NCBI RefSeq assembly: GCF_000719135.1
Contig: NZ_JOEK01000020.1
Span: 62,001 to 126,000, forward strand
Reading direction: 5' to 3'
DNA: 64,000 nucleotides
Source of the DNA: Streptomyces avicenniae
GTDB taxonomy: Bacteria; Actinomycetota; Actinomycetes; Streptomycetales; Streptomycetaceae
Positions within the stretch are counted from its first letter, which is position 1. Every line of letters begins with the position of its first letter. A model generated the notes under the pieces. The model saw only the letters and a list, made by a program, of their open reading frames with translations. It was not told the DNA's origin and ran no database searches. This document shows, piece by piece, positions 24,131-32,599 of the stretch. A program made the translations under genes and the position numbers.

Positions 24131-25117
24131 ATGCCGCTGACCGATATGCCGATCGAGGACCTGCGGGAGTACCGGCCCGCCGTCGCGGCCCCCGGGGACT
24201 TCGACGCGTTCTGGGAGGGCACGCTCGCCGCCGCGCGCGCCGCGGCGCCGGGGCCCGCCGAGTTCCGCCCGGTGGACGACTCGCCGCTCGTGACAGCGGA
24301 GGTGTACGACGTGCGCTTCCCCGGCTGGGGCGGGCACCCGATATCCGGCTGGCTCCTGCTGCCGCGCGGCGTGGCACGTCCGCTGCCCGCGGTCATCACG
24401 TATCTCGGCTACAGCGGCGGGCGCGGGCTGCACTTCGAGCACCTGCTGTGGGTCTCCGCCGGATACGCCCACTTCGTGGTGGACACGCGCGGGCAGGGCC
24501 ACGACACGCCCGACCCGGTGGGCGCGCGGTCGGCGCAGTGGGTGGGCGGCCTGATGACGCGCGGGATAGAGAGCCGGGACGACCACTACTACCGGCGGGT
24601 GATGGCCGACTGCGTGCGCGCCGTGGACGTGCTGCGCGAGCACCCCGCGATCGACCCGGCGCGCGTCGTGGTCGCCGGGGGCAGCCAGGGCGGCGGCCTG
24701 GCGCTGGCCACGGCCGGGCTGGCGGGCGACGCCGTGGCGGCGGCGCTCGTCGATGTGCCGTTCCTGTGCCACTTCAGGCGCGGGGCGGACGTCGCGTCGG
24801 GCGGTCCTTACCTGGAGATCGTCCAGTACCTCGGGCGGCACAGGCGTGACGCGGGGGAGCGGGCCTTCGGGACGCTCGCCTACTTCGACGGCGTGCACTT
24901 CGCGGCGCGGGCGGGCGCGCCCGCGCTGTTCAGCGTGGCGCTGATGGACCCGGTCTGCCCGCCGTCCACGGTCTTCGCCGCCTACAACCGGTACGCGGGC
25001 GAGGCCGACATCTCCGTCTGGGAGTTCGGCGACCACGGCGGCGGCGGTCCCGCGCAGACGCGCGCGCAGCTCGGCTGGCTCGCCGCGCGCGGCCTCGGGG
25101 GCGCGCCCGCCGCGTGA
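24131..25117 (+). CDS. Acetylxylan esterase / cephalosporin-C deacetylase family hydrolase
   Basis: A 328-residue alpha/beta hydrolase of the AXE1 family, which removes acetyl groups from xylo-oligosaccharides and other small esters in the cytosol. The nucleophile is Ser185 in GGSQGGG, with Asp273 (MDPVCPPST) and His302 (FGDHGGGG). The start of the family (DLREYRPAVAAPGDFDAFWEGTL) and the oxyanion region (YLGYSGGRG) are present, and there is no signal peptide. It precedes an oligopeptide-type ABC operon and shares the window with xylAB, consistent with plant-polymer use, though not proof. Confidence 0.9.
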   Translation: MPLTDMPIEDLREYRPAVAAPGDFDAFWEGTLAAARAAAPGPAEFRPVDDSPLVTAEVYDVRFPGWGGHPISGWLLLPRGVARPLPAVITYLGYSGGRGLHFEHLLWVSAGYAHFVVDTRGQGHDTPDPVGARSAQWVGGLMTRGIESRDDHYYRRVMADCVRAVDVLREHPAIDPARVVVAGGSQGGGLALATAGLAGDAVAAALVDVPFLCHFRRGADVASGGPYLEIVQYLGRHRRDAGERAFGTLAYFDGVHFAARAGAPALFSVALMDPVCPPSTVFAAYNRYAGEADISVWEFGDHGGGGPAQTRAQLGWLAARGLGGAPAA

Positions 25118-25241
25118 CGCCCGCGGCCGTCCCGCCGTCCCGCACGGTCCGCGAACTCGGGGGAAACGCGGGCCGAGCGGGCGGGGAACACCGTGGCCCC
25201 GACCCCCCGCCCGCTACCCCCTGCGCCGCCTTTACTGTTTA

Positions 25242-25260
25242 ATTGCGAAAGTTTCGCAAT
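25242..25260. promoter_or_regulatory. LacI-type operator candidate
   Basis: Perfect 19-bp palindrome ATTGCGAAA-G-TTTCGCAAT, 28 bases before the binding-protein start. The CGAAA-TTTCG centre is typical of sugar-responsive LacI repressors in Streptomyces. No lacI gene is in the window. Confidence 0.75.
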
Positions 25261-25287
25261 AACGTACGAGGTTCAGCAGGGGTATTC

Positions 25288-26901
25288 ATGACGGTCAGGA
25301 CGCTCCGGACGACACTCGCCGCCACGGTCGCGCTGCTGGCGCTGGCGGCCTGCTCCGCCCCGTCCGACGGGGAGGACGACGGCGGCGGGGGAGGTGACAC
25401 GGGCGGCGACGGCGGGCAGGACTCGCTGGTCGTCGGCATAGCCACCGAACCCGACTCGCTGAGCCCGCTCCTCGGGTACGGCAAGGACGGCAACTCGAAG
25501 ATCTTCGACGGCCTGCTGCGCCACGACGAGGACCTGGCGCTCCAGCCCGCCCTCGCCACGGAGCTGCCTCAGGTCAGCGACGACGGGCTGACGTACACGT
25601 ACACGCTGCGCGAGGGCGTCGAGTTCAGCGACGGCACCCCGTTCACCGCCCAGGACGTGGTCTTCACCTACGAGACGGTCCTCGACGACGGCACCCACTA
25701 CCCCTACCGCGACGAGCTGGACCCCGTCGAGGCCGTGCGCGCCGAGGGGGACCACAGCGTCGTCTTCGAACTCGCCTACCCCTACGCGCCGTTCGCCGAG
25801 CGGACCGTCCTGCCCATCGCCTCGGCCGAGGCCGCGGGCGGCCAGGACGTCAACACCGGCCCGTACAACACGGAGCCCGTCGGCACCGGCCCCTACGTCC
25901 TCGCCGACTGGACACCCGGCGAGCGCATCAGCCTGCGCGCCAACCCCGGCTACTGGGGCGGCGAACCCACCGTGGACCGCCTCACCATGGCGATCATCCC
26001 CGACGACGACGTCCGGGCCACCCGCCTCCGGTCCGGCGACATCGACGCGGCCGTCCTGCCGCCCAGCCTGGCCGAGGGCTTCGCCGACGACGAGGGCATG
26101 GTCACGTACAACGCCGTCAGCGCCGACGTCCGCGCCGTCACGCTCCCGACCGGCAACCCCGTCACCGGCGACGTCGCCGTCCGCCGCGCCCTCGACCTCG
26201 CCGTGAACCGCGAACTGATGGTCGAGGGCATCCTCCTGGGCGCTGGCCGCCCGGCCTACGGCCCCGTGCCCACGACCAGCCCCTGGTTCGCCGAGGGCAG
26301 TGAACGGGCCCACGACCCCGAGGCGGCCCGCGCCATCCTCGACGAGGCCGGATGGACGGAAGGCGACGGCGGCATCCGCGCACAGGACGGCCAGCGCGCC
26401 GAGTTCACCCTCTGGTACCCGGCGGGCGACCGCCTGCGCCAGGACCACGCGCTCGCCTACGCGTCCGACGCCCGCGAGATCGGCATCGACATCACCGTCG
26501 AGTCGGGCTCCTGGGAGGTCATCGAGGAACGCCTGCCCGAGGACGGCGTGCTCTACGGCGGCGGCAACCCCGCCGACCCCGACTTCGACCTCTACGGCAT
26601 GCTCCACTCGCGGCTCGCGGGCGACGGCTGGAACAACATGGCGTACTACGCCAACCCCGCCATCGACGACCAGCTCGACCTCGCCCGCCGCACGGCGGAC
26701 CCCGAGGCGCGCGGCGCCGCGTACGACACCGTGCAGCGGGAGCTGGCCGACAATCCCGGCTACACCTTCCTCACCCACATCGACCACGTCTACGTGATGG
26801 CCGACCGCTGGGACGGCGTGACGACCCAGCCCGAGCCGCACGACCACGGCCTCGGCCACGGCCCCTGGTGGAACGTCGAGTCCTGGCGGGCCCGCGCGTG
26901 A
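25288..26901 (+). CDS. ABC transporter substrate-binding lipoprotein (oligopeptide/SBP family 5)
   Basis: A 537-residue extracellular lipoprotein. From ATG 25288 the signal peptide ends in LALAAC (lipobox Cys22), then a Gly/Asp-rich linker. The mature part is a cluster-C binding protein: PDSLSPLLGYGKDG, YTYTLREGVEFSDGTPFTAQDVVFTYE, GPYVLADWTPGERISLRANPGYW cut by variable loops, and VRRALDLAVNRELM. An earlier TTG start (25243) would destroy the signal peptide. First gene of a six-gene coupled operon. Ligands of this family include peptides, nickel, oligosaccharides and glutathione-like compounds. Confidence 0.92.
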   Translation: MTVRTLRTTLAATVALLALAACSAPSDGEDDGGGGGDTGGDGGQDSLVVGIATEPDSLSPLLGYGKDGNSKIFDGLLRHDEDLALQPALATELPQVSDDGLTYTYTLREGVEFSDGTPFTAQDVVFTYETVLDDGTHYPYRDELDPVEAVRAEGDHSVVFELAYPYAPFAERTVLPIASAEAAGGQDVNTGPYNTEPVGTGPYVLADWTPGERISLRANPGYWGGEPTVDRLTMAIIPDDDVRATRLRSGDIDAAVLPPSLAEGFADDEGMVTYNAVSADVRAVTLPTGNPVTGDVAVRRALDLAVNRELMVEGILLGAGRPAYGPVPTTSPWFAEGSERAHDPEAARAILDEAGWTEGDGGIRAQDGQRAEFTLWYPAGDRLRQDHALAYASDAREIGIDITVESGSWEVIEERLPEDGVLYGGGNPADPDFDLYGMLHSRLAGDGWNNMAYYANPAIDDQLDLARRTADPEARGAAYDTVQRELADNPGYTFLTHIDHVYVMADRWDGVTTQPEPHDHGLGHGPWWNVESWRARA

Positions 26902-27890
26902 CCGCCGGGCTCCCCTGGGGGGCCATGGCACGGCTGACGGGACGGCGGCTGCTGGCCGCCGTCCCGGTGCTCGCCCTGGTGACGTTCGGCATGTTCGCGG
27001 TCGCCGCCGCGTCCCCCTTCGACCCCGTGCGCCAGTACGTCGGCAGCGGCGTGGGCGCGTCCGCCGAGACGCTGGACCGGCTGCGGGCCGACCTCGGCGC
27101 CGACGGCAGCTTCGCCGAGCAGTGGTGGACGTGGCTGCGCTCCGCCGTCGGCGGCGACCTCGGCAGCTCGCTGTCGCTGCGCCAGCCCGTCACCCAGGTC
27201 ATCGCCGAACGCCTCGGCTGGTCCGTGCTGCTGTGCACCGTCGCCTTCGTCGCCGCCGTGCTCGGCGGGACGGTCCTCGGCGTGGCCGCCGCCCGCAGGC
27301 CGGGACGTCTCCTCGACCGGACCGTCAGCTCGCTCGGCTACACCCTCCAGGCCGCCCCGCCGTTCTGGATCGCCCTGCTCGCCATCTGGCTCTTCGCGAT
27401 CCAGTTCGACCTGCTGCCCGCCGGAGGGCTCACCGACCCCGGCAGCGACGCCGTCACCGCGGGCGGCCTGCTGCGCCACCTGATCCTGCCCGCGACCGTG
27501 CTGGCCATCTCGCAGCTCCCGTGGTTCGTGCTGTACGTGCGCCAAGGCGTGCTCGACGCCCTGCGCGAGGACCCGGTACGCGGTGCCCGTGCGCGCGGCC
27601 TCGACGAGCGGACCGTGCTCCTCGGGCACGCCCTGCGCTCCGGGCTCCTCCCCGTCCTCACCCTGATAGGCACGCGCATACCCGAACTCATCACGGGCGC
27701 GCTGCTGGTGGAGACCGTCTTCAGCTGGCCCGGCATAGCGTCCGCCACCGTACGCGCGGCCACCGCGTCCGACTTCCCCCTGTTGGCCGCACTGACCGTC
27801 CTCTCCGCCATCGCGGTCCTGGTGGGCAACCTGCTGGCCGACCTGCTCTACGGCCTGGCCGACCCCCGCGTCAGCCACGACGAGATGTGA
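26898..27890 (+). CDS. ABC transporter permease (DppB type)
   Basis: A 330-residue DppB/OppB-like inner-membrane permease. It starts at GTG 26898, overlapping the TGA of the binding protein (GTGA). It has an N-terminal helix (RRLLAAVPVLALVTFGMF), a periplasmic loop, five further helices and the docking loop DPVRGARARGLDERTVLLGHALRSGLLP. The C-terminal LLADLLYGLADPRV is the usual end of the family. Confidence 0.92.
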   Translation: MTAGLPWGAMARLTGRRLLAAVPVLALVTFGMFAVAAASPFDPVRQYVGSGVGASAETLDRLRADLGADGSFAEQWWTWLRSAVGGDLGSSLSLRQPVTQVIAERLGWSVLLCTVAFVAAVLGGTVLGVAAARRPGRLLDRTVSSLGYTLQAAPPFWIALLAIWLFAIQFDLLPAGGLTDPGSDAVTAGGLLRHLILPATVLAISQLPWFVLYVRQGVLDALREDPVRGARARGLDERTVLLGHALRSGLLPVLTLIGTRIPELITGALLVETVFSWPGIASATVRAATASDFPLLAALTVLSAIAVLVGNLLADLLYGLADPRVSHDEM

Positions 27891-27895
27891 ACCCC

Positions 27896-28795
27896 ATGGC
27901 GACCACGCACCCTCCCACCCCCGCCACCGAACCCGAGCAGCCCTGGCACACCCCGGCGCACGAACGGCGCGGCACCCGCAAGGTCCGCGTCACCACGTCC
28001 GCCGCACTGGTGGCCACCGCTGTGGCGGCCGTGCTGCTCGTGCCCCTGCTCTTCCCCCTGGACCAGCAGGCCATCGACCTGACCTCCCGCCTGCTCCCGC
28101 CGTCCTGGGACCACCCCTTCGGCACCGACGACGTAGGCCGCGACCTCCTGCTGCGCAGCGTCTACGGGCTGCGCGTCTCCTTGACCGTCGGCATCGTCGC
28201 CGCGCTGGTGGCCGCCGCCCTGGGGCTCGCCGTCGGCTGCGTCGCGGGCGCGGCGGGCGGACGTACGGACCGCCTGCTGATGCGGCTGGTGGACACCTTC
28301 GCCGCCGTGCCGCACCTGCTGATGGGCATCTTCATCGTCGCCATGTTCCGCCCCGGCGTCTGGCCCGTCGTCGTGTCGGTCGGACTGACCCACTGGGTCT
28401 CCACCGCCCGCATCGTGCGCGCAGAGGTCCTGTCGCTGCGCACCCGCCCCTACATCGACGCCGCCATCTCCGGAGGTGCCGGACGCAGGCGCGTCGTCCT
28501 ACGGCACCTGATGCCCGCCGTGCTGCCCCAGGCGGGCCTCGCCGCCGTGCTGATGGTGCCGCACGCGCTGTGGCACGAATCCGCGCTCTCGTTCCTCGGC
28601 CTCGGCATCCCCGCCCACCAGGCCAGCCTGGGCACCATGATCAACGCCGCCAGGGGCCCCCTCGCCGCGGGCGACTGGTGGCCGACGCTCTTCCCCGGCC
28701 TGTTCATCATCATCCCCACCCTCGCCATCGCCGGACTCGCCGGTGCCTGGCGCGAGCGGATCAACCCCCGCCGCCGATCGGAGCTGGTCCTGTGA
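27896..28795 (+). CDS. ABC transporter permease (DppC type)
   Basis: A 299-residue DppC/OppC-like permease. The family hallmark HPFGTDDVGRDLLLRSVYGLRVSL follows the first helix. The docking loop is YIDAAISGGAGRRRVVLRHLMP, and the ESALSFLGLGIPAHQASLG block confirms the subfamily. ATG 27896 lies 5 bases after the stop of the DppB-type gene, and its own TGA overlaps the GTG of the ATPase gene. Confidence 0.92.
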   Translation: MATTHPPTPATEPEQPWHTPAHERRGTRKVRVTTSAALVATAVAAVLLVPLLFPLDQQAIDLTSRLLPPSWDHPFGTDDVGRDLLLRSVYGLRVSLTVGIVAALVAAALGLAVGCVAGAAGGRTDRLLMRLVDTFAAVPHLLMGIFIVAMFRPGVWPVVVSVGLTHWVSTARIVRAEVLSLRTRPYIDAAISGGAGRRRVVLRHLMPAVLPQAGLAAVLMVPHALWHESALSFLGLGIPAHQASLGTMINAARGPLAAGDWWPTLFPGLFIIIPTLAIAGLAGAWRERINPRRRSELVL

Positions 28796-29763
28796 CGCCC
28801 CTGCTGTCGGTGCGCGGCCTGTCCGTCCGCTTCCGCATGCCGCACGGACGGCACGTCGCCGCCGTCAGCGACGTCTCCTTCGACCTGGCCGCGGGGGAGT
28901 GCCTGGCCCTCGTCGGCGAGAGCGGCTGCGGCAAGTCCGTCCTCACCGGCGCGCTCCTCGGCCTGCTCCCCGCCAACGCCCAGACACGCGGCAGCGCCGT
29001 CCTCCCGCCGGACGACCAGCACGCGGCGCCCGTCGATCTGCTCACCGTCGGCGAACGCGCACTCGCGCGGACGGTACGCGGGCGCCGCATCGGCCTCGTC
29101 CCGCAGAGCCCGGCCGCCCACCTCACCCCGGTGCGGACCGTGCGCGCCCACCTCGGCGAGACCGTCCGCGCCCTCACCGGCACACGCCGCGACGCGCTGC
29201 CGCCCGCCGTCGCCGCGGCGGCCGAACGGGCGGCCTTCCCCGCCGACCACCTCGGCCACCACCCGCACCAGCTCTCCGGCGGACTCGCCCAGCGCGCCGC
29301 CACCGCGCTCGCCCTCGTCGGCGACGCGCCCCTCCTCCTCGCCGACGAGCCGACCACCGGCCTCGACCGCGACCTCGTGGACCGCACCGTCGCCGGGCTG
29401 CGCCGCCACGCCGACGAGGGACGCGGCCTCCTCGTCATCACCCACGACCTCGCCGCCGCCGCCCGGATCGCCGACCGCGTCGCCGTCATGTACGCGGGCC
29501 GCATCGTCGAACTCGCCGACGCCGCCGCCTTCTTCGGCACCCCGGGACCCCGCCACCCGTACGCCGCCGGGCTCCTCGCCGCCCTGCCGGAACGCGACTT
29601 CACCCCCATCCCCGGCCTGCCGCCGGAACTCGACGCCCTGCCGGGCGGCTGCGCCTTCGCCCCGCGCTGCGCCCGCGCCGACGCCGCCTGCGCCGCACGG
29701 CCACCCCTCGACGGCGGCGTCGCCTGCCACCACGCCACCGCGCCGGAGGCCGCAGATGCTTGA
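28792..29763 (+). CDS. ABC transporter ATP-binding protein (DppD type)
   Basis: A 323-residue ATPase starting at GTG 28792 inside the permease stop. It has Walker A GESGCGKSV, Q-loop LVPQSPAAHLTP, signature LSGGLAQR and Walker B LLLADEPTTGLD. The C-terminal oligopeptide-transporter extension carries the cysteine pattern CAFAPRCARADAAC, which in the family can hold an iron-sulfur cluster. It forms a heterodimer with the DppF-type protein. Its end overlaps the next gene by 8 bases. Confidence 0.93.
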   Translation: MTPLLSVRGLSVRFRMPHGRHVAAVSDVSFDLAAGECLALVGESGCGKSVLTGALLGLLPANAQTRGSAVLPPDDQHAAPVDLLTVGERALARTVRGRRIGLVPQSPAAHLTPVRTVRAHLGETVRALTGTRRDALPPAVAAAAERAAFPADHLGHHPHQLSGGLAQRAATALALVGDAPLLLADEPTTGLDRDLVDRTVAGLRRHADEGRGLLVITHDLAAAARIADRVAVMYAGRIVELADAAAFFGTPGPRHPYAAGLLAALPERDFTPIPGLPPELDALPGGCAFAPRCARADAACAARPPLDGGVACHHATAPEAADA

Positions 29764-30442
29764 ACTGACCGGGATCACCGCCGGATACGACCGCGGGCGG
29801 CCCGTCGTCCGCGACATGTCCCTCGCCGTCGCCGACGGCGAGGCGCTGGGGCTCCTCGGGCCGAGCGGCTGCGGCAAGTCCACCCTGGCCCGCGTCGCCG
29901 CCCTGCTGCACACGCCCTGGGCCGGAAGCGTACGGCTCGCCGGGGAGACCGTCACCGGCCACCGCTTCCGCGCGCCACGCCACCAGCGCACGGCCATCGG
30001 CGTCGTCTTCCAGCAGCCACGCCTCGCCGCCGATCCGCGCCTGCGCCTGCGCGACCTGATCGCGGAACCGGCCCGCGCGACCGGCCGCGGCCGTGAGCTG
30101 GCCGACCGCGCCGCCGCGCTCGCCGACGCGGCCGGGCTCGGCGCCGAGCTGCTGCGGCGCCGTCCGCACGAGGTGAGCGACGGGCAGCTCCAGCGCGCCT
30201 GCCTGGCCCGCGCCCTGCTGCTGCGGCCCCGCCTGCTCATCTGCGACGAGATGACGGCGATGCTCGACGCCTCCACCACGGCCGCCCTCGTCGCGCTGGT
30301 CGAGGACTACCGGAAGGAGCAGGGCGCGGCCCTCCTCGCGGTCGGGCACGACCGGGTGCTGCTCGGCCGGTGGTGCGACAGCGTGCGCGAATGGGACGGC
30401 GACGGGAATCCTGCGGGCGCCGAGCTGTTGACACAGGAGTGA
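29756..30442 (+). CDS. ABC transporter ATP-binding protein (DppF type) with altered signature
   Basis: A 228-residue ATPase. Walker A is GPSGCGKSTL, the Q-loop VVFQQPRLAADPR, Walker B LLICDEMTAMLD and the switch VGHDRVLLG. The signature reads VSDGQLQR instead of LSGGQ: Asp replaces the first Gly. It also lacks the long C-terminal cysteine extension of its partner. One of its composite ATP sites may be weak, as in asymmetric ABC pumps. Its TGA overlaps the GTG of the monooxygenase gene. Confidence 0.9.
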   Translation: MLELTGITAGYDRGRPVVRDMSLAVADGEALGLLGPSGCGKSTLARVAALLHTPWAGSVRLAGETVTGHRFRAPRHQRTAIGVVFQQPRLAADPRLRLRDLIAEPARATGRGRELADRAAALADAAGLGAELLRRRPHEVSDGQLQRACLARALLLRPRLLICDEMTAMLDASTTAALVALVEDYRKEQGAALLAVGHDRVLLGRWCDSVREWDGDGNPAGAELLTQE

Positions 30443-31509
30443 GCACAGGACGAGCGGACGACAGGACGGGCCGGAACGACGGCGGCGGCGACGCGGCGGC
30501 GCTGCGCGCGGTCCGCTGGTCGATCCTGGACCGCGCGCTGGTCCGCGCGGGCCAGCGGCCCGACGAGGCGCTGCGGGAGACCGTCGCCTTCGCCCGGCAG
30601 GTGGACGGCCTCGGCTTCCACCGCTTCTGGGTCGCCGAGCACCACGGCGTCCCCGGCGTCGCGGGCTCCGCGCCCACCGTGCTGGCCGCCGCCGTCGCCT
30701 CCGCGACACGGCGCGTCAGGGTGGGCACGGGCGGCGTGATGCTGCCGAACCACCGGCCGCTCGTCGTCGCCGAGCAGTTCGGGGTGCTGGAAGCGCTCTT
30801 CCCCGGGCGGATCGACATGGGGCTCGGGCGGTCCGTGGGCTTCGTGGGACCCGTACGGCGGGCGCTGGGGGTCGAGAAGGACGCTGCCGACCGGTTCGGG
30901 GAGCAGATCACCGAGCTGCTCGGCCACTTCGAGGGCTCGGGGCCCGTCCGCGCGCTGCCCGCCGAGGGGCTGCGGGTGCCGCCGTTCGTCCTCGCCGTCG
31001 GCTCTGGCGCCTCGGTCGCCGCCGCGCACGGGCTGCCGCTCGTGATGGCGCACCTGAGCGACGAGGACCGGATGCTGGCCGCCATCGACCGGTACCGGAC
31101 AGAATTCGTGCCGGGAGCGTACGCGGAACGGCCGTATGTGATCGTCGCCGTCAACGCGGCGGTCGCCGCCACCGCAGCCGAGGCGGCCGTGCTCCAGGTG
31201 CCGGAGGCGTGGGCGACCGTCCACTCCAGGACACGCGGCGTCTTCGCGCCCCTCGAACCACCGGGCGACGTCCTGGCCCGGGACATGACGGAGCGCGAGC
31301 GCGGCTACTTCGAGCAGGCCAGGGCCGGGCAGCTCCACGGCGACGAGGCCGGGATGACGCGGGCCCTCGCCCGACTCGTCACGCGCACCGGGGCCGACGA
31401 ACTCCTCGTGACGCTCAACACCCACGGCACCGAGGGCCGCCTCGACTCGACCCGCCGCCTCGCCCGGCTGGCCGGACTGCCGGGCGCGGACGCCCCCGCC
31501 GGACGCTGA
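30439..31509 (+). CDS. LLM class flavin-dependent oxidoreductase (luciferase-like)
   Basis: A 356-residue luciferase-like monooxygenase of the MsnO8-type subgroup, using FMNH2 from a separate reductase. Key blocks are GFHRFWVAEHHGVPGVAGSAP, VRVGTGGVMLPNHRPLVVAEQFG, PGRIDMGLGRSVGF and the C-terminal LARLVTRTGADELLVTLNTHG. GTG 30439 overlaps the ATPase stop (GTGA), making it the last gene of the importer operon. The arrangement suggests that the imported solute is oxidised, for example at carbon-sulfur or carbon-nitrogen bonds; this is inference. Confidence 0.9.
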   Translation: MSTGRADDRTGRNDGGGDAAALRAVRWSILDRALVRAGQRPDEALRETVAFARQVDGLGFHRFWVAEHHGVPGVAGSAPTVLAAAVASATRRVRVGTGGVMLPNHRPLVVAEQFGVLEALFPGRIDMGLGRSVGFVGPVRRALGVEKDAADRFGEQITELLGHFEGSGPVRALPAEGLRVPPFVLAVGSGASVAAAHGLPLVMAHLSDEDRMLAAIDRYRTEFVPGAYAERPYVIVAVNAAVAATAAEAAVLQVPEAWATVHSRTRGVFAPLEPPGDVLARDMTERERGYFEQARAGQLHGDEAGMTRALARLVTRTGADELLVTLNTHGTEGRLDSTRRLARLAGLPGADAPAGR

Positions 31510-31522
31510 GCCGCGCGGGCCC

Positions 31523-31810
31523 TCACGCCCCCCGCTCGTCGGCGGGGCCCGCCAGCAGCCGGCCCAGTTCGTCGCCCGCCCCCGCGTACCCGGCGTCGCA
31601 GATCCGCTGGAGCGCGCGCAGGTCACCCGCGGCGACCGCGCGCCGGGTGAGCAGCGCCCCGGCCCGCGCACAGCCCTCGTCCAGCAACTCGCCCAGCTCC
31701 TCCAGGTCGCCCGCCGCGTCGGCGAGGTCGGCCAGCCGGTCCAGGGCGCGTTCGTTGCCCGCGTCGGCCAGCTCGCGCAGGACCGCCCGGTCCATGGTCG
31801 TGTCCGTCAT
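31523..31810 (-). CDS. Small helical-repeat protein under MerR-type promoter
   Basis: A 95-residue acidic, Ala/Leu-rich helical protein. It consists of short repeats of the Sel1/ankyrin-like kind (LRELADAGNERALDRLADLADAAGD, then DLRALQRICDAGYAGAGDEL). No enzyme motif is seen. ATG 31810 lies directly after a -10-like CAGCAT (31817-31822), so it is leaderless. The promoter has the long spacer and palindrome of MerR activation and faces the merR gene. Probable role: an adaptor or effector of the MerR response; function unknown. Confidence 0.75.
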   Translation of the reverse strand: MTDTTMDRAVLRELADAGNERALDRLADLADAAGDLEELGELLDEGCARAGALLTRRAVAAGDLRALQRICDAGYAGAGDELGRLLAGPADERGA

Positions 31811-31823
31811 GACGCCATGCTGC

Positions 31824-31846
31824 GACCCTGCCCCTGGGGAAAGGTC
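31824..31846. promoter_or_regulatory. MerR-type operator and elongated promoter spacer
   Basis: A 23-bp inverted repeat (GACC-N3-GCCCC half and its partner GGGGAAA-GGTC) lies between a minus-strand -35 TTGACC (31843-31848) and CAGCAT (31817-31822). The spacer is 20 bp, the length that needs MerR-family untwisting. Confidence 0.7.
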
Positions 31847-31864
31847 AAGTGGCACGATGGCCGG

Positions 31865-32596
31865 ATGATCACCATCGGACAACTGGCCAGGTACGTGGGG
31901 GTGTCCGCCAAGACCGTCCGCGTCTACCACGACAAGGGGCTGTTCCCCGAGCCGGACCGTGACGCGTCCGGCTACCGGCGCTACGGCGCGGCCGACGCCG
32001 TGGCCCTGATCAGGATCAGGGCGCTCACCGAGGCCGGTGTGCCGCTGGCCCGGGTCAGGGAGCTGAGGGCGGCGTCCGGCGAGGAGTTCGGGCGGGCGTT
32101 GCGCGAGATCGACGACGACCTGACGGCCCGCATCGACGCGCTGCGGGCGACGCGTGCACGCCTTCGCGGACTCGCCGAGGGGCGGACGGGGCCGCTGCCC
32201 GACGAGGTCGTGGCCTACCTGGACGAGCTGCCGGGGCGCGGGTTCACCGCCCGGTGGGTGGAGCTGCAACGCGACCTGTGGACGCTCGTGTTCGTGACGG
32301 ACCCCGACCAGGCGGTCGTCCCGTTCCGTGACCAGCGCGACAGCGTCTCCGACCCCGCGCTGATCCCGCTCTTCCTCGCCTACGACCGGGCGTACGCCCT
32401 CGACCCCGGCGATCCCCGGATCGACCGGCTCGCCCACCGGATCGCCGAGGCGACCAGGCGGCGCTACGGCCCCGGCGAACCGCCGGGCCCCGGCGCGGCG
32501 CCCGCCATCCCCGCGCTCGTCCAGCGCGCGGTCAACGACGCCTCACCGGCGTGGCGGCGCCTCGACGCACTCGTCCGCGCGCGGATCGCCGGGTGA
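31865..32596 (+). CDS. MerR family transcriptional regulator
   Basis: A 243-residue activator. The N-terminal MerR domain reads ITIGQLARYVGVSAKTVRVYHDKGLFPEP, then DASGYRRYG and a coiled dimer helix (VRELRAASGEEFGRALREIDDDL). The C-terminal half is a longer helical domain of unknown ligand, without the metal-binding Cys residues of MerR/SoxR. ATG 31865 follows CACGAT (31853-31858), giving a leaderless transcript. The palindrome at 31824 lies between this gene and the divergent helical-repeat gene, which it probably activates. Confidence 0.9.
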   Translation: MITIGQLARYVGVSAKTVRVYHDKGLFPEPDRDASGYRRYGAADAVALIRIRALTEAGVPLARVRELRAASGEEFGRALREIDDDLTARIDALRATRARLRGLAEGRTGPLPDEVVAYLDELPGRGFTARWVELQRDLWTLVFVTDPDQAVVPFRDQRDSVSDPALIPLFLAYDRAYALDPGDPRIDRLAHRIAEATRRRYGPGEPPGPGAAPAIPALVQRAVNDASPAWRRLDALVRARIAG

Positions 32597-32599
32597 GTC

